Shown: in pieces, positions 55,086 to 64,000 of the stretch
How positions within the stretch are numbered: position 1 is the first letter of the stretch
How the letters are laid out: each line of letters begins with the position of its first letter
Assembly: GCA_963780045.1 (NCBI GenBank)
Contig: CAVZZZ010000001.1
Location: 3,658,001 to 3,722,000, forward strand
Reading direction: 5' to 3'
Length of the DNA stretch: 64,000 nucleotides
Origin: JANXQG01 sp963780045
GTDB lineage: Bacteria; Planctomycetota; Planctomycetia; Pirellulales; Thermoguttaceae
Translations under genes and position numbers: made by a program
Notes under the pieces: model-generated
Database searches by the model: none
The model's input: only the letters and a program-made list of their open reading frames with translations
Told to the model about the DNA's origin: nothing

Positions 55086-57635
55086 ATGCGACACAATACT
55101 GTTATCAGTTTCGCCGTTGTTACAACTTTGTTGATGTTCATCGCGGCGACTGCCTCCGCGCAGCCTACACCGGCCCAACCTGTCACCAAGCTATTCAACG
55201 GCTGGAGCATCTCGCCCGCCGGAAAGGTCGCTCCGCTTGAGCATCTTGAAGCGATTGCCCCGCTTCCTGCTCCAACGGGGTCGGTGAACATGACCGCTGA
55301 CTTGCCCTTGAAGATGATCGTCTCGCCGGACGGCAAGCTGCTGCTGGCCGCATGCGCGGGCTACAACGCAACCGGTCTGGCCGTGTTCGACCTGGCGTCG
55401 AGTAAACTCATTCAGTTTTTGCCTGAGCCGGAAGTCTTCAACGGCCTGGCTTTCAGCCGCGATGGCAAGAAGGTCTACCTTTCCGGCGGCGATTCGGGCA
55501 AGATTTACGTGTTCGGGTACAACGCCGGCAAGCTGTCGCTCGGCACGCCCATTGCGCCGGTAACCAAGCCGGCCGCCGCCTCGGCAAGCAACAGCGCCGC
55601 GCCATCGGCGCCGGCTAAGCCGAAGCGACGTCAGGTCAGAAAGCCTGACGTGCAACCCGGCGTCTTTCTGGCGGGCATTGCGGTACACCCGTCGACCGGC
55701 GCCCTCTACGTGGCCAACGAAGCCGATAACGAGGTGTGGGTCCTCGATCCCGGAACGCTCGCAAAACAAAGCGCGATTCCCACGGGTCTGCATCCGCACA
55801 GTTGCGTCTTCGGCGGAGATGGCGAACATCTTTACGTATCCAATTGGGGCAGCCGCAGCGTGACCATCATCGACACGCGATCCGGCCGCAAAATCCGCGA
55901 TATCGCCGTCGGTGTGCGGCCCAACGACATGGCCCTCGCGCGCGACGGCCGGCTGTTCGTTGCCTGCTCTGGCGACAATACGGTTCACGTTATTCCGACC
56001 CAAACCGTGGAGGAGCCAACGCTGGATCCCAATCCGCGGCGGCGGCCGTCGGAAGCGGCCCGCGAAATCCTGGCCACGTCGCTTTTCCCTTCGTCGCCCG
56101 AGGGCAGCACGCCCGATGCCGTGGCCATTTCCCCGGACGGCAAGACACTCTACGTCGCGAACGCCGACAACAACGACGTGATGGCGGTCAACATCAGCGA
56201 GCCGGGCGAGTCGGTGATCGCCGGATTCATTCCAGTCGGCTGGTTTCCGACCGCGCTGGCCGTCTCGCCCGATAGCCGCACGCTGCTGGCGGCCAACGGC
56301 AAGGGCGTCGGCTCGCGGCCCAGCTACCCGCCGCTGGCGACGCGAAAGGCGGCATTCGGCGTGACGTTCGATCATCCGGGCAAGACACTACAAGGCTCGA
56401 TCGAAGTAATCGCCCGGCCGGACTCGGCGACGCTGACCCGGTACACGCAACAGGTCAGGCAGAACTCGCCATACGCCCCGCAGCTCATCCGCCGCGCTTC
56501 AGTAGCCAGCGATTGCTGCATCCCCGACAAGACAGGCGGCGAGTGCCCGATCAAGTACGTGCTCTACATCATCAAGGAGAACCGCACCTACGATCAGGTG
56601 CTCGGCGACTTCAAGGACGCCGAAGGCCGGCCGGCGGGCAACGGCGATCCGAGCATCGTCATGTACGGTGAGAACGTCACTCCCAACCATCACCAGTTGG
56701 CACGCGACTACGTGCTTTTGGACAATTTCTATTGCAACGGCGAGGTGAGCGTCGACGGCCATGACTGGTGCGACGGCGCGATTGCCACCGATTTCAAGGA
56801 GCGGTCGTGGATCATGCATTACTCAAACCACGGCACGCTTCCGGGCAACGACGAAATGGCGACGCCGGCAGCCGGCTTTCTCTGGGACCTCTGCCGCCGC
56901 AACGGGGCGACGTTCAAATGCTACGGCGAAGGCGCCTCGCGTGTGCCCAAAGAGAACCGCGGCACCTGGAAGCCCGGCCGCGACATGAACCGTGTACAAG
57001 GCTGGATCGACGATCTTCACGCCGCTGAAAAGGAGGGCGTGCTGCCGCAGCTCTCCATCATGTCGCTGGGCGAGGACCACACCGCCGGCACGACGCCCGG
57101 CAGGCCGACGCCCGACGCCGCGGTTGGCAGCAATGACGTGGCGCTGGGCCGGATCGTCGAGGCGGCCAGCCGCAGCCGCTTCTGGAAGGAGATGGCAATT
57201 TTCATCGTCGAGGATGACTCGCAAAACGGCCCGGACCACGTCGATTGCCACCGCACCGTCGCTTTGGTGGCCAGCCCCTGGGCGACGCGGGGCGCGATCG
57301 ACAGCACGCACTACACGCAGGCGGGCATGGTGCGGACCATCGAGCTGATCCTGGGCCTGCCGGCGTTGACGCAGTATGACGCCGCGGCGACGCCGATGTT
57401 CGGCTGCTTTCGCAAGAATCCGGAACTGATCGTCTACCATCCGCGCCAGCCGAAGGTCGATCTGAACGCGGTCAACACTCTTCAGGCGTTCGGCGCGAAG
57501 CTATCGGCAAAGATGGATTTCGACGAGGTGGACCGCGCCGACGAGGACCAGCTCAATCGCATCCTCTGGGCGGTAGCGAAGGGCCGCGACGTGCCCTATC
57601 CACCCGTGGTGCGCCGCGCGAATTTCGCCCAGTAG
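55086..57635 (+). CDS. Secreted YVTN-type beta-propeller fused to a phosphoesterase domain
   Basis: An 849-residue exported protein. Signal: VVTTLLMFIAATASAQ. Residues ~80-420 form a seven-bladed YVTN/lactonase-like propeller (VSPDGKLLLAACAGYNATGL, AISPDGKTLYVANADNNDVM). Residues ~480-810 are a phosphoesterase (acid phosphatase/phospholipase C-like, alkaline-phosphatase superfamily) domain: YIIKENRTYDQVLGDF, DNFYCNGEVSVDGHDWC, NHGTLPGNDEMATPAAGFLW and VEDDSQNGPDHVDCHRT, the metal-binding acidic and His residues. Family knowledge: such fusions are frequent in planctomycetes and Acidobacteria; substrate is unproven. It is a single gene, about 90 bases from ruvX (divergent), and precedes a TIM-barrel gene. 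Confidence 0.87.
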   Translation: MRHNTVISFAVVTTLLMFIAATASAQPTPAQPVTKLFNGWSISPAGKVAPLEHLEAIAPLPAPTGSVNMTADLPLKMIVSPDGKLLLAACAGYNATGLAVFDLASSKLIQFLPEPEVFNGLAFSRDGKKVYLSGGDSGKIYVFGYNAGKLSLGTPIAPVTKPAAASASNSAAPSAPAKPKRRQVRKPDVQPGVFLAGIAVHPSTGALYVANEADNEVWVLDPGTLAKQSAIPTGLHPHSCVFGGDGEHLYVSNWGSRSVTIIDTRSGRKIRDIAVGVRPNDMALARDGRLFVACSGDNTVHVIPTQTVEEPTLDPNPRRRPSEAAREILATSLFPSSPEGSTPDAVAISPDGKTLYVANADNNDVMAVNISEPGESVIAGFIPVGWFPTALAVSPDSRTLLAANGKGVGSRPSYPPLATRKAAFGVTFDHPGKTLQGSIEVIARPDSATLTRYTQQVRQNSPYAPQLIRRASVASDCCIPDKTGGECPIKYVLYIIKENRTYDQVLGDFKDAEGRPAGNGDPSIVMYGENVTPNHHQLARDYVLLDNFYCNGEVSVDGHDWCDGAIATDFKERSWIMHYSNHGTLPGNDEMATPAAGFLWDLCRRNGATFKCYGEGASRVPKENRGTWKPGRDMNRVQGWIDDLHAAEKEGVLPQLSIMSLGEDHTAGTTPGRPTPDAAVGSNDVALGRIVEAASRSRFWKEMAIFIVEDDSQNGPDHVDCHRTVALVASPWATRGAIDSTHYTQAGMVRTIELILGLPALTQYDAAATPMFGCFRKNPELIVYHPRQPKVDLNAVNTLQAFGAKLSAKMDFDEVDRADEDQLNRILWAVAKGRDVPYPPVVRRANFAQ

Positions 57636-57780
57636 CAAGCCAAAAGGTTATCGCCCAAGCTCCCCTTGGAAAAGATTGTTCGTGTCGGCATAATACAGGG
57701 TTCCTGTTTGCCACACGGCGGCTCACACGCGCCGGCACCACACCTGTAAGGAAAAAACGAGCCTCGCGGAGTCATTTTTC

Positions 57781-58713
57781 ATGTTCAAAAACCTCAACCC
57801 GGGCGCGCTGGGCGTCACGGGACACCAAAGCGAAATCATCGAGTTGGCCCTCTCCTTCGGCTTTTTGAGTATTGATCTGAACGTCACCGAGTTCGCCACG
57901 CTTTCTCGCCTCAAGGGCGTGCCCTACGCCCGACGGTTGTTCGATAGCGCGGCCTTGAAGATGGGACTGAAGCTGGGCACGTTCCCCTTTCCCTTCGATT
58001 GGGAAAGCGATGACGAGCAGTTCGCCAAGGACATGAAGAAACTGCCCGAATACGCCCAGGCGGCGGCCGACGCGAGCTGCCTGCGCTGTGTAGCCACGCT
58101 TTCGCCGGCGAGCGACGCTCGACCCTACCATGAAAACTTCGAGTTCCATAAGCGGCGGTTCCAGGAGATTTGCCGCGTCTTCGAGCCGACGGGCATTCGC
58201 TTAGGGCTGGGTTTCCAGGCGGCCGAATACCTTCGCAAGAACCGGGCCTTTCAGTTCGTTCACGAATTGGACGCCTTGACGCTGCTGGTGAACATGGTCG
58301 CCTCGCCGAGCATCGGCCTGCTGCTGGATATATGGGACATTATCGTGTCGGGCGGGTCAATGGACGCGATCAGCAAGCTGCCCCGGGATCAGATCGTGGC
58401 CGTGCAGGTAGCCGACCTGATCGCCGCCGCCCCCAACGGCGACATAGACGAAAAATCACGGCTGCTGCCAGGCACGGAAGGAGGACGGATCGACATTCCC
58501 ACGTTCCTGGTCTATCTCAAGTCGGCGGGCTACGACGGCCCCGTCACGCCGCGGCCTTCGCGGGGCATTTTCACCAGCCGACGCCGCGACCTGATCGTCA
58601 AGCAGACGGGCGAGGCGATGGACAAGGTATGGCGGGCCGCGGGCCTGCCGATGGAGAAGCGTTTCGTGCCCTCCGCGGCGACGTTGGACTACAACATCGA
58701 TTTTGGAATGTAA
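57781..58713 (+). CDS. Sugar phosphate isomerase/epimerase family TIM-barrel protein
   Basis: A 310-residue protein of the AP-endonuclease-2/xylose-isomerase-like fold. Barrel landmarks: NPGALGVTGHQSEIIELALS, FGFLSIDLNVTEF, PTGIRLGLGFQAAEYLRKNR, SIGLLLDIWDIIVSGGSMDA, IVAVQVADLIAAAPNGDIDE, LLPGTEGGRIDIPTFLVYLK. The LLLDIWDI and EGGRIDIP motifs hold metal ligands in related enzymes; the usual final Glu-rich motif is replaced by GPVTPRPSRGIF, so a metal site may be incomplete. Family members isomerise or epimerise keto-sugars or inositols. Neighbours do not fix the substrate. ATG 57781 has no obvious upstream AGGAG. Confidence 0.78.
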   Translation: MFKNLNPGALGVTGHQSEIIELALSFGFLSIDLNVTEFATLSRLKGVPYARRLFDSAALKMGLKLGTFPFPFDWESDDEQFAKDMKKLPEYAQAAADASCLRCVATLSPASDARPYHENFEFHKRRFQEICRVFEPTGIRLGLGFQAAEYLRKNRAFQFVHELDALTLLVNMVASPSIGLLLDIWDIIVSGGSMDAISKLPRDQIVAVQVADLIAAAPNGDIDEKSRLLPGTEGGRIDIPTFLVYLKSAGYDGPVTPRPSRGIFTSRRRDLIVKQTGEAMDKVWRAAGLPMEKRFVPSAATLDYNIDFGM

Positions 58714-58731
58714 AGGGATGCCAGAAGATGT

Positions 58732-58854
58732 GTAGGGTGGGACAAGATCGCGTAGCGAACGCAGGCCCACCATGCTCGGCTAAACAAATCCTTCACGGTG
58801 GGCCGGCGCTCGCGACCAGCAAGCGGATACCCCGGCGAGCTTGTCCCACCCTAC
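58732..58854. repeat. Intergenic nested palindrome (GTAGGGTGGGACAAG type)
   Basis: Outer arms 58732-58746 and 58840-58854 (GTAGGGTGGGACAAG and its complement) enclose an inner pair 58764-58771 and 58797-58804 (GGCCCACC/GGTGGGCC). It fills the gap between the TIM-barrel gene and glgA. Confidence 0.82.
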
Positions 58855-58991
58855 TGCGGCAATTCCGGCTAATGCCGGGACTCCAGCGTGCCGCGCTGGA
58901 AAAAACGTCCATTCGGCGAGCATTCTTCGGTGTGCAAAACTCGATGCTAGAATTCAGATGAATAATGGCGGGTTGGGTGCGGAGTTTTGCC

Positions 58992-60503
58992 ATGAACATC
59001 CTTTTGGCCACCAGCGAAGCGGTTCCTTTCGCCAAGACCGGCGGTTTGGCCGATGTCAGCGGCGCGCTGCCGTGCGAACTGGCCAAACTCGGCCACCAAG
59101 TGGCGGTGATCTTGCCCGGCTACCGCCAGACGCAATACTGTGGCCAGCCGATCGAACGGCTGAACTGCGATTTCATCGTGCCCGTCGGAAGCAAGATGGT
59201 CAGCGGCCGGCTCGCCCGCAGCACCATGGCCGGCGGCAAAGTGCCCGTCTATCTCGTGCAGCAGGACCAGTATTTCGACCGCGACCAGCTCTACACGGCC
59301 GACGGCAAGGATTATATCGATAACTGCGAACGGTTCGTGTTCTTCTCGCGGGCGGTGCTGGAAAGCATTCGCCTGTTGGACCTGCCGGTCGACGTGGTCC
59401 ACGCCAACGACTGGCAGACGGGCCTCGTGCCTGCCTACCTTAAAGTGCTTTACGCCGGCGATCCGCGTTACCAGAAGATCGCCTCGCTGTTCGCTATCCA
59501 CAACATGGCCTATCAAGGCCAGTTCTGGCATTGGGACATGCTCCTGACGGGGTTGGATTGGAAGTACTTCAACTGGCACCAGATGGAGTTCCACGGCAAG
59601 CTGAACCTGCTGAAGACGGGCATGGTCTTTGCGGACGCACTGGCCACCGTCAGCCCGCGCTACGCACAAGAGATTCAATCGGCCCCGCTGGGCAGCGGCC
59701 TGGAAGGTGTGCTGCAATACCGGCGCAGGGCGCTCGCGGGCATCCTCAACGGCATCGACGAGAGCGAGTGGAACCCCGCTACCGACCGGCACCTGGCTGA
59801 GCGATACAACGTCTCGACGTACGTCCGCGGCAAAGCGGCGTGCAAGGCGGGGCTGCAACGGGAGCTTAATCTGCCTGTACTGGCAAGCGCGCCGCTGGTC
59901 GCCTCCATCGGCCGCTTCGACGAGCAGAAGGGGATCGATCTCATCGCCGAGGTCGTGCAACGCTGGGTGCAGACCAGCGACGTGCAATGGGTGGTGCTCG
60001 GCACCGGGCAGCCGAAGTACCAGAAGCAGTTCGAGACGCTCGCCGCGCGTTTTCCGGATCGCATCGCCGTGCGGGTGGAGTTCTCCAACCCGCTGGCCCA
60101 CCGCATCGAGGCCGGCGCCGACATGTTCCTCATGCCCAGCCGCTACGAACCGTGCGGACTGAACCAAATGTACAGCCTCAAGTACGGCGCCGTGCCGATT
60201 GTCCGCGAGACGGGCGGCTTGGCCGATACGATCGTCGGCTACGGCGGCCCGCACGGGGAATCGTGTCCGGCCAATGGTTTCAGCTTCCAGGAATACAGTC
60301 CGCTGGCCTTGAGCGAAACGCTCCGCCGCGCGTGCGACCTCTTCCGCCTGCGTCCGGAGGAGTGGAAGAAGCTGGTTGAGACCGGGATGCAGCAAGACTG
60401 GTCGTGGAGCCGCAGCGCGAAGAAGTACGTGGAACTGTACGAGAAGACGCTCGCCCGCATCCGCGGCGCCAGCCAAACCGGCGGCGCGGTGCCGCCCAAT
60501 TAA
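58992..60503 (+). CDS. glgA: Glycogen (starch) synthase, GT5 family
   Basis: A 503-residue glycosyltransferase that adds glucose from ADP-glucose to alpha-1,4-glucan. NILLATSEAVPFAKTGGLAD has the KTGGL ADP-glucose loop; VVHANDWQTGLVPAYL and IHNMAYQGQFW are GlgA hallmarks; the C-terminal half has SIGRFDEQKGIDLI, PSRYEPCGLNQMYSLKYGAV (the EPCGL-type catalytic loop) and RETGGLADTI. Start ATG 58992 has GGAG seven bases upstream and begins the conserved core; the frame also opens at 58965. No other glycogen gene (glgC, glgB, glgP) is in the window. Confidence 0.94.
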   Translation: MNILLATSEAVPFAKTGGLADVSGALPCELAKLGHQVAVILPGYRQTQYCGQPIERLNCDFIVPVGSKMVSGRLARSTMAGGKVPVYLVQQDQYFDRDQLYTADGKDYIDNCERFVFFSRAVLESIRLLDLPVDVVHANDWQTGLVPAYLKVLYAGDPRYQKIASLFAIHNMAYQGQFWHWDMLLTGLDWKYFNWHQMEFHGKLNLLKTGMVFADALATVSPRYAQEIQSAPLGSGLEGVLQYRRRALAGILNGIDESEWNPATDRHLAERYNVSTYVRGKAACKAGLQRELNLPVLASAPLVASIGRFDEQKGIDLIAEVVQRWVQTSDVQWVVLGTGQPKYQKQFETLAARFPDRIAVRVEFSNPLAHRIEAGADMFLMPSRYEPCGLNQMYSLKYGAVPIVRETGGLADTIVGYGGPHGESCPANGFSFQEYSPLALSETLRRACDLFRLRPEEWKKLVETGMQQDWSWSRSAKKYVELYEKTLARIRGASQTGGAVPPN

Positions 60504-60758
60504 CGTCTGGCCGTGATCGCTCTCCCATCCTGCCGCGTTATCATCTTATAAACCCGGTTCCCGGACGCCGTTCGACCGCCGCTACTTCCGCCGGCGGCGC
60601 TTCTTTGCGGGCAAGGAACGGGACGCCGCGGGCTTCGACGCCCTGGGCTTGGCGGGTTTGCGCGGGCCGTCGGCGTTTTGGCCGACCGTTGCGCACGTAC
60701 TGAAAGGAGGTGGTCCTCACCCCGATTCTCTCCCGGAGGGAGAGGGGGACAAGATAAA
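60504..60758. other. Intergenic region with a small palindrome
   Basis: About 255 bases between glgA and the permease-prefix gene. It contains the palindrome CTCTCCCGGAGGGAGAG (60728-60744) inside the planctomycete-style CCTCACCCC...GAGAGGGGG element, and a Lys/Arg/Pro-rich minus-strand frame without a start codon. I see no gene. Confidence 0.55.
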
Positions 60759-61450
60759 TCACGCCGCCAACTGCGGTTGCCGCCGGTCGGAACGCCAGAT
60801 CAGCCACCAAGTGAACGCCGCGGCAATCAGGAATTGCGCGATCTGCATCGCACTACGTACGCCAAATTCGAAGGCGAGAAAACCGTGGTCCGAAGCTTCA
60901 CGAAATTTCAGTTCGCAATAGGTACCGGAAGAAACGACGACCACCACGCAACATGCCATCAGCATCCACTTCTTGCCGACGACAGTCCTTCGGGCAAGAC
61001 GGCAATAAAAAAAGCTCAGGAGCATCGATGGGAGCGTGATATGCGCCACGGGAAGAAGATGGTTGACAACACCGCGCACAGCGCCCAGGTGCAAGCCGTC
61101 GCTATCCATCAATCCGGACCAGTAGCACAATTCAAGAAAGCCGGCAAGCACGGCGAAATTCATAACGAGAAACGCAACCAACGGCGAGACGGCAAAGGTA
61201 AAAGGGCCGCCGCCGGATGTCGGCCGAGGAAGCTGCGTTGCCGATAAGTCGCGACTGCCGCTTCCGCCACATGCCGGGTTTCGCCCATTACCGTGTTCAG
61301 GTCAAAGTCCGCTTCTTCCATAGTCTCCTCCGTGAGATCTTCAAGATGGTCCGCTGCTTCTTCGATAAACCGTTGCACGTACTTGCCGGGCAGGTTGCGG
61401 CGAACGAGCTGCCTGCGCAAGTCGTCAAGCCAGGGCTGGTTGCTGCACAT
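60759..61450 (-). pseudogene. Permease-prefix-domain membrane protein, one frameshift
   Basis: About 230 residues when repaired. ATG 61448-61450 starts MCSNQPWLDDLRRQLVRRNL, then EEAADHLEDLTEETMEEADF, the helical permease-prefix domain that in other bacteria precedes PadR-regulated ABC permeases. A frame change near 61,205 is repaired by one extra C in the C-run, giving HPAAAPFTFAVSPLVAFLVM. Four predicted helices follow (LVAFLVMNFAVLAGFLELCY, ITLPSMLLSFFYCRLAR, KKWMLMACCVVVVVSSGTYC, AMQIAQFLIAAAFTWWLIWR). The start overlaps the PadR gene's end by 26 bases. Function unknown; likely a PadR-controlled membrane protein. Confidence 0.75.
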
Positions 61451-61787
61451 TTTCGCCTCCTTGCAACGCGCAGTCGATTGCCTGGACAACTTGCTTCCAA
61501 GTCGCCACCGTGCCAGCGAGCCGCCGCGCGCCTTTGGCCGTCGCGCGATAGACGACTCGGCTGCGGCCGGCAACGGTTTCCCGTTTGGCGGCCAACAAGC
61601 CGTTGGCCTCCAAGCGGTGGAGTATGGGGTAAACGCATCCTTCGCCAAACTCCAATTGCCCGTCCGTCGAACGCCGAATGGCCTGCACAAGCTCGTAGCC
61701 GTACATCGGCCGTCGTGCGAGCAGGCTCAGAATCAGCAGCTCGGGAACGCCGTTAAGAAAATCCGGGTTGGTTCGTTTGCTCTTCAT
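61425..61787 (-). CDS. PadR-family transcriptional repressor
   Basis: A 120-residue winged-helix regulator. MKSKRTNPDFLNGVPELLIL then SLLARRPMYGYELVQAI (LxxGPMYGYEL-type helix), EFGEGCVYPILHRLEANGLL (the recognition helix region, GxxYPxLxRLExxG) and TAKGARRLAGTVATWKQVV. ATG 61785-61787 is preferred over 61868 because PadR proteins start this close to the first helix. It overlaps the permease-prefix gene downstream and is divergent from the EmrAB-type operon, so it probably regulates both. Confidence 0.87.
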   Translation of the reverse strand: MKSKRTNPDFLNGVPELLILSLLARRPMYGYELVQAIRRSTDGQLEFGEGCVYPILHRLEANGLLAAKRETVAGRSRVVYRATAKGARRLAGTVATWKQVVQAIDCALQGGENVQQPALA

Positions 61788-61860
61788 CGCGGCTTTATAC
61801 CTCAAACCACAAGGCATGGCAATACCGGAATCGGCAAAATGAAACACAAAGTTTAGCCCA

Positions 61861-61889
61861 TTGACCAAATGCGGCCTGCCGGGTATCTA
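61861..61889 (+). promoter_or_regulatory. Promoter for the EmrAB-type operon
   Basis: TTGACC, 17 bases, TATCTA, about 48 bases before the EmrA-like start codon and within the PadR/EmrA divergent gap. No clear PadR operator palindrome could be picked out by eye. Confidence 0.5.
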
Positions 61890-61936
61890 TTTTGTGAAGG
61901 TAATTGAAAGACAGGCAGGAAGCGGATGGAACAAAA

Positions 61937-63672
61937 ATGGCGCATGGTCCAAGCAAGACGGGGGAACGGCTCGAACCAAAGGCAGCACCAGCAACCAACG
62001 CCGGCCCAGAACGGCCGCCGTCAGCAACGTCATCGCCCGACGGCGCGGCGACGACGAACGCCGCAAGTCCGCCCGGCCCCGCGGCGCCGCAATCTGCCGT
62101 CTCGCATGAGCGAATCAGCCGGCGCCGCATCGTCGTCATCGCCGTCGTCATCGTGGTGCTCGCCCTGGCCGCATACTTTGGCGTCCCGATTGTGGATCGC
62201 GCCTTGAACACCGTCTCCACCGACGACGCCTACGTCAACGGCCACTTTACTTTGGTCGCCGCGCGTGTGCCGGGCTACGTTTTGGAAGTGCTGGTGGACG
62301 ACAACTACCGGGTCCGCAAGGGGGATGTGCTGGTGCGGTTGGATCCGCAGCCGTACCAGGTTATTGTCGATGCCAAGCGCGCGGCCTACGACCTGGCCCA
62401 ATCGAACTTGACGGTCACCCAGGACAACGTTCGCGCGATGATCGCGACAACGCGGGCGGCCCGCTTCAAGATGGATCACGCGGTTGAAGACGTGGACAAC
62501 CAGATTGCGCTGTTGAAGGCCAACGTCGCCGCGTGGCAAACGGCCAAGGCCAAGCTCACGCTCGCCGATGCGAACTACAAACGGGCGATCGAGCTGCAGA
62601 AGCAACCGGGCGTGATCAGCCAGCAGGACATCGACACGTACAAATCGGCCTACTTCGTGGCCGAGGCGCAGGTCGAACTGGCATTGCAGCAAGTTTACCA
62701 GGTTCGCGTCAGTCTGGGATTGGAGGCCCAGCCCAAGAAGGGCGACTTGACCGAGGTGCCGCCCGAGCTGGACCAGAATTTTTCCACGGTGCGCGAGGCA
62801 GTGGCCGCCTTGCAGCAGGCCGCGGCCCCGCTGGGGATTGTCTCCTCGTCGTTCAACCTCACGCCGAAGTCGCTGCTGGCCGATTTCTACAAGCGCCATC
62901 CCAAGGGTGACATCGACACCATCCTGACGCAGGTGGCCAAAGACGCGCCGCAGATAGAATATGCGGAGGCGCAATTGCACCAGGCCCGCGCCGATTTGGA
63001 CCAGGCCGAATTGAACCTCAGCTACTGCACCGTCTACGCGGAGATCGACGGCGCGGTCTCGGGCCGCAACGTCAATCCCGGCGACAACGTCACCGCCGGG
63101 CAAAGCCTGATGGCCGTGCGCTCGTTGACGGAAATCTGGATCGACGCCAACTTCAAAGAGACGCAACTGGCCCCCCTCCGGATCGGCCAGCCCGTCGACT
63201 TGGACGTCGATATGTACGGCAGTCACAAGCAGTTCAAGGGCCACATCACGGGCTTCGAGATGGGCACCGGCTCCACGCTGGCGCTCTTGCCGCCGGAAAA
63301 CGCCACGGGCAATTTCGTGAAGATCGTGCAGCGTTTGCCCGTGCGGGTCGAGCTGGATAATTATGACGCGATCAAGGACCCGCTGTTCTACGGCCTTTCG
63401 GTAACGCCCTACGTCTACTACAAGAAAAAACCGACCGGACCGAACGCCGGCGAATACCTGCAGCAAGTCTTCCTGGACACTGCGAAACAAAGGACGCTTC
63501 TGCCGGCCGGCGCGCTCGGGACCGCGGGGGACACCCCTTGGGTCCGCAGAAGATGTCTCCATCCAGCGGCAGTGGCGCGGGCGGCGCCTTGCAGACGGAG
63601 CGCGGCGACGTTCCGAATCAAGCTCCAAGCCGCGACAGCGGCACGCCGGTCACGTCGGGGAAGAAGCTATGA
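61937..63672 (+). pseudogene. HlyD/EmrA-type membrane-fusion protein, one frameshift near the 3' end
   Basis: About 578 residues when repaired. ATG 61937 begins a Pro/Ala/Ser-rich cytoplasmic lead, then ISRRRIVVIAVVIVVLALAA YFG as an anchor (break inserted here for length). The barrel-lipoyl region is STDDAYVNGHFTLVAARVPG and VLVDDNYRVRKGDVLVRLDP, the classic EmrA start; long coiled coils follow (AYDLAQSNLTVTQDNVRAMI); the second half is NLSYCTVYAEIDGAVSGRNV and IWIDANFKETQLAPLRIGQP. The frame fails near 63,535 in a CCCC run; one extra C gives TPLGPQKMSPSSGSG and a TGA at 63670-63672 overlapping the next gene's ATG. Function: periplasmic adaptor of a drug or fatty-acid efflux pump. Confidence 0.85.
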
Positions 63673-64000
63673 GCGCTTCGGCAACGAGCATCGTCGTCCC
63701 GGCCGCCGCTGCGCGACCGGCCATCAATCCGTGGCTGGTGGCGGTGGCGGTCGTGATCCCTACGTTCATGGAGGTATTGGACACGACGATCGCCAACGTG
63801 GCCCTGCGCTATATCGCCGGCGGACTTTCGGCGGCGGAGATCGATGCCGAGTGGGTCATCACCAGTTACCTGGCTGCCAACGCCATCATCCTGCCGATCA
63901 GCGGGTGGCTGTCGGCGCATCTCGGCCGGCGAAACTACTTTCTCATGTCGATCGCGGTCTTCACGTTTGCCTCGGCGTTGTGCGGGATGGCCACGAGCCT
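63669..64000 (+). CDS. EmrB/QacA-type MFS efflux transporter (DHA2 family), cut by right edge
   Basis: About 110 codons are visible. NPWLVAVAVVIPTFMEVLDT and TTIANVALRYIAGGLSAAEI are the first helix with the LDxTIxNVALP-like antiporter motif of 14-helix drug transporters; WVITSYLAANAIILPISGWL and HLGRRNYFLMSIAVFTFASA are helices 2-3 with the GRR motif A. Its ATG overlaps the EmrA-type stop (ATGA), so the two form a coupled operon. Family knowledge: exports drugs or toxic lipids with the EmrA adaptor and an outer-membrane channel. The regulator is the divergent PadR gene. Confidence 0.88.
   Translation, partial: MSASATSIVVPAAAARPAINPWLVAVAVVIPTFMEVLDTTIANVALRYIAGGLSAAEIDAEWVITSYLAANAIILPISGWLSAHLGRRNYFLMSIAVFTFASALCGMATS

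Noticed and set aside
60700..60720. GAAAGGAGGTGGTCC, which resembles the complement of the 16S rRNA 3' end
   Set aside because: Only about 15 bases match and no other rRNA sequence flanks it, so it is not an rRNA gene fragment; it is probably chance or part of the adjacent repeat.
60541..60810. 89-codon minus-strand ORF and a Lys/Arg/Pro-rich minus frame ending near 60,575
   Set aside because: No convincing start codon or ribosome binding site, and the region contains a dispersed repeat; amino-acid bias alone is weak evidence.
62030..63628. 532-codon minus-strand ORF
   Set aside because: It is the antisense shadow of the EmrA-type gene, which has clear motifs on the plus strand.

Overview
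The window looks like a chromosomal segment of a high-GC planctomycete, most likely Pirellulales-like. Supporting markers are three DUF1559 proteins with prepilin-type N-termini, a BBP7-type outer-membrane beta-barrel, a secreted DUF11 protein with a LEPR-xLL-like motif (LETRSMLSA), a giant PEP-CTERM beta-strand-repeat protein, ECF sigma factors with one beside a Ser/Thr kinase, and many short intergenic palindromes. No transposase, integrase, phage gene or CRISPR array was seen.

Layout. 1-6.4 kb: ABC exporter (cut by the left edge), secreted DUF11 protein and BBP7 protein, all on the minus strand. 6.7-11.2 kb: Prc-like S41 protease, dipeptide epimerase, a small planctomycete-type protein and an RluA-type pseudouridine synthase. 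11.2-28.1 kb: a GH43-like glycosidase, a class I mannose-6-phosphate isomerase, a lipoprotein, two paralogous DUF1559 proteins and a roughly 3,600-codon PEP-CTERM passenger-repeat protein. Every gene in this stretch except the lipoprotein is broken by small frameshifts. 28.2-32.9 kb: a carbohydrate locus of XylR/AraC regulator, GH78-like rhamnosidase and Tat-exported Gfo/Idh/MocA oxidoreductase. 33-41.3 kb: CHAT-domain protein, small lipoprotein, membrane protein and a large PQQ-propeller protein. 41.4-44.5 kb: tRNA-Phe, a phosphonate-type binding protein abutting bioB, and an ECF sigma factor. 44.6-51.1 kb: a frameshifted retropepsin-like gene, a small gene with a 13-codon PIN-like remnant in front, a 1,556-residue kinase fused to polysaccharide-export and Wzz-like domains, and its partner ECF sigma factor. 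51.2-60.5 kb: secreted small protein, a third DUF1559 protein with a companion lipoprotein, an SDR epimerase overlapping ruvX, a propeller-phosphoesterase fusion, a TIM-barrel sugar isomerase and glgA. 60.7-64 kb: a PadR/permease-prefix pair divergent from an emrAB-type export operon that runs off the right edge.

Three patterns stand out. (1) The kinase fusion joins an anti-sigma-type zinc finger, a Ser/Thr kinase, one membrane helix, three Poly_export-like repeats and a Wzz-like segment in one chain. (2) Perfect or near-perfect palindromes of unrelated sequence sit in frame inside four unrelated genes (isomerase, rhamnosidase, kinase, epimerase), and related-looking palindromes lie between genes. 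(3) About 18-19 one- or two-base indels, mostly losses in homopolymers or CG/CT dinucleotide runs, interrupt otherwise well-conserved genes. Residual sequencing error is the simplest explanation, so the broken genes should not be read as gene loss without checking reads.
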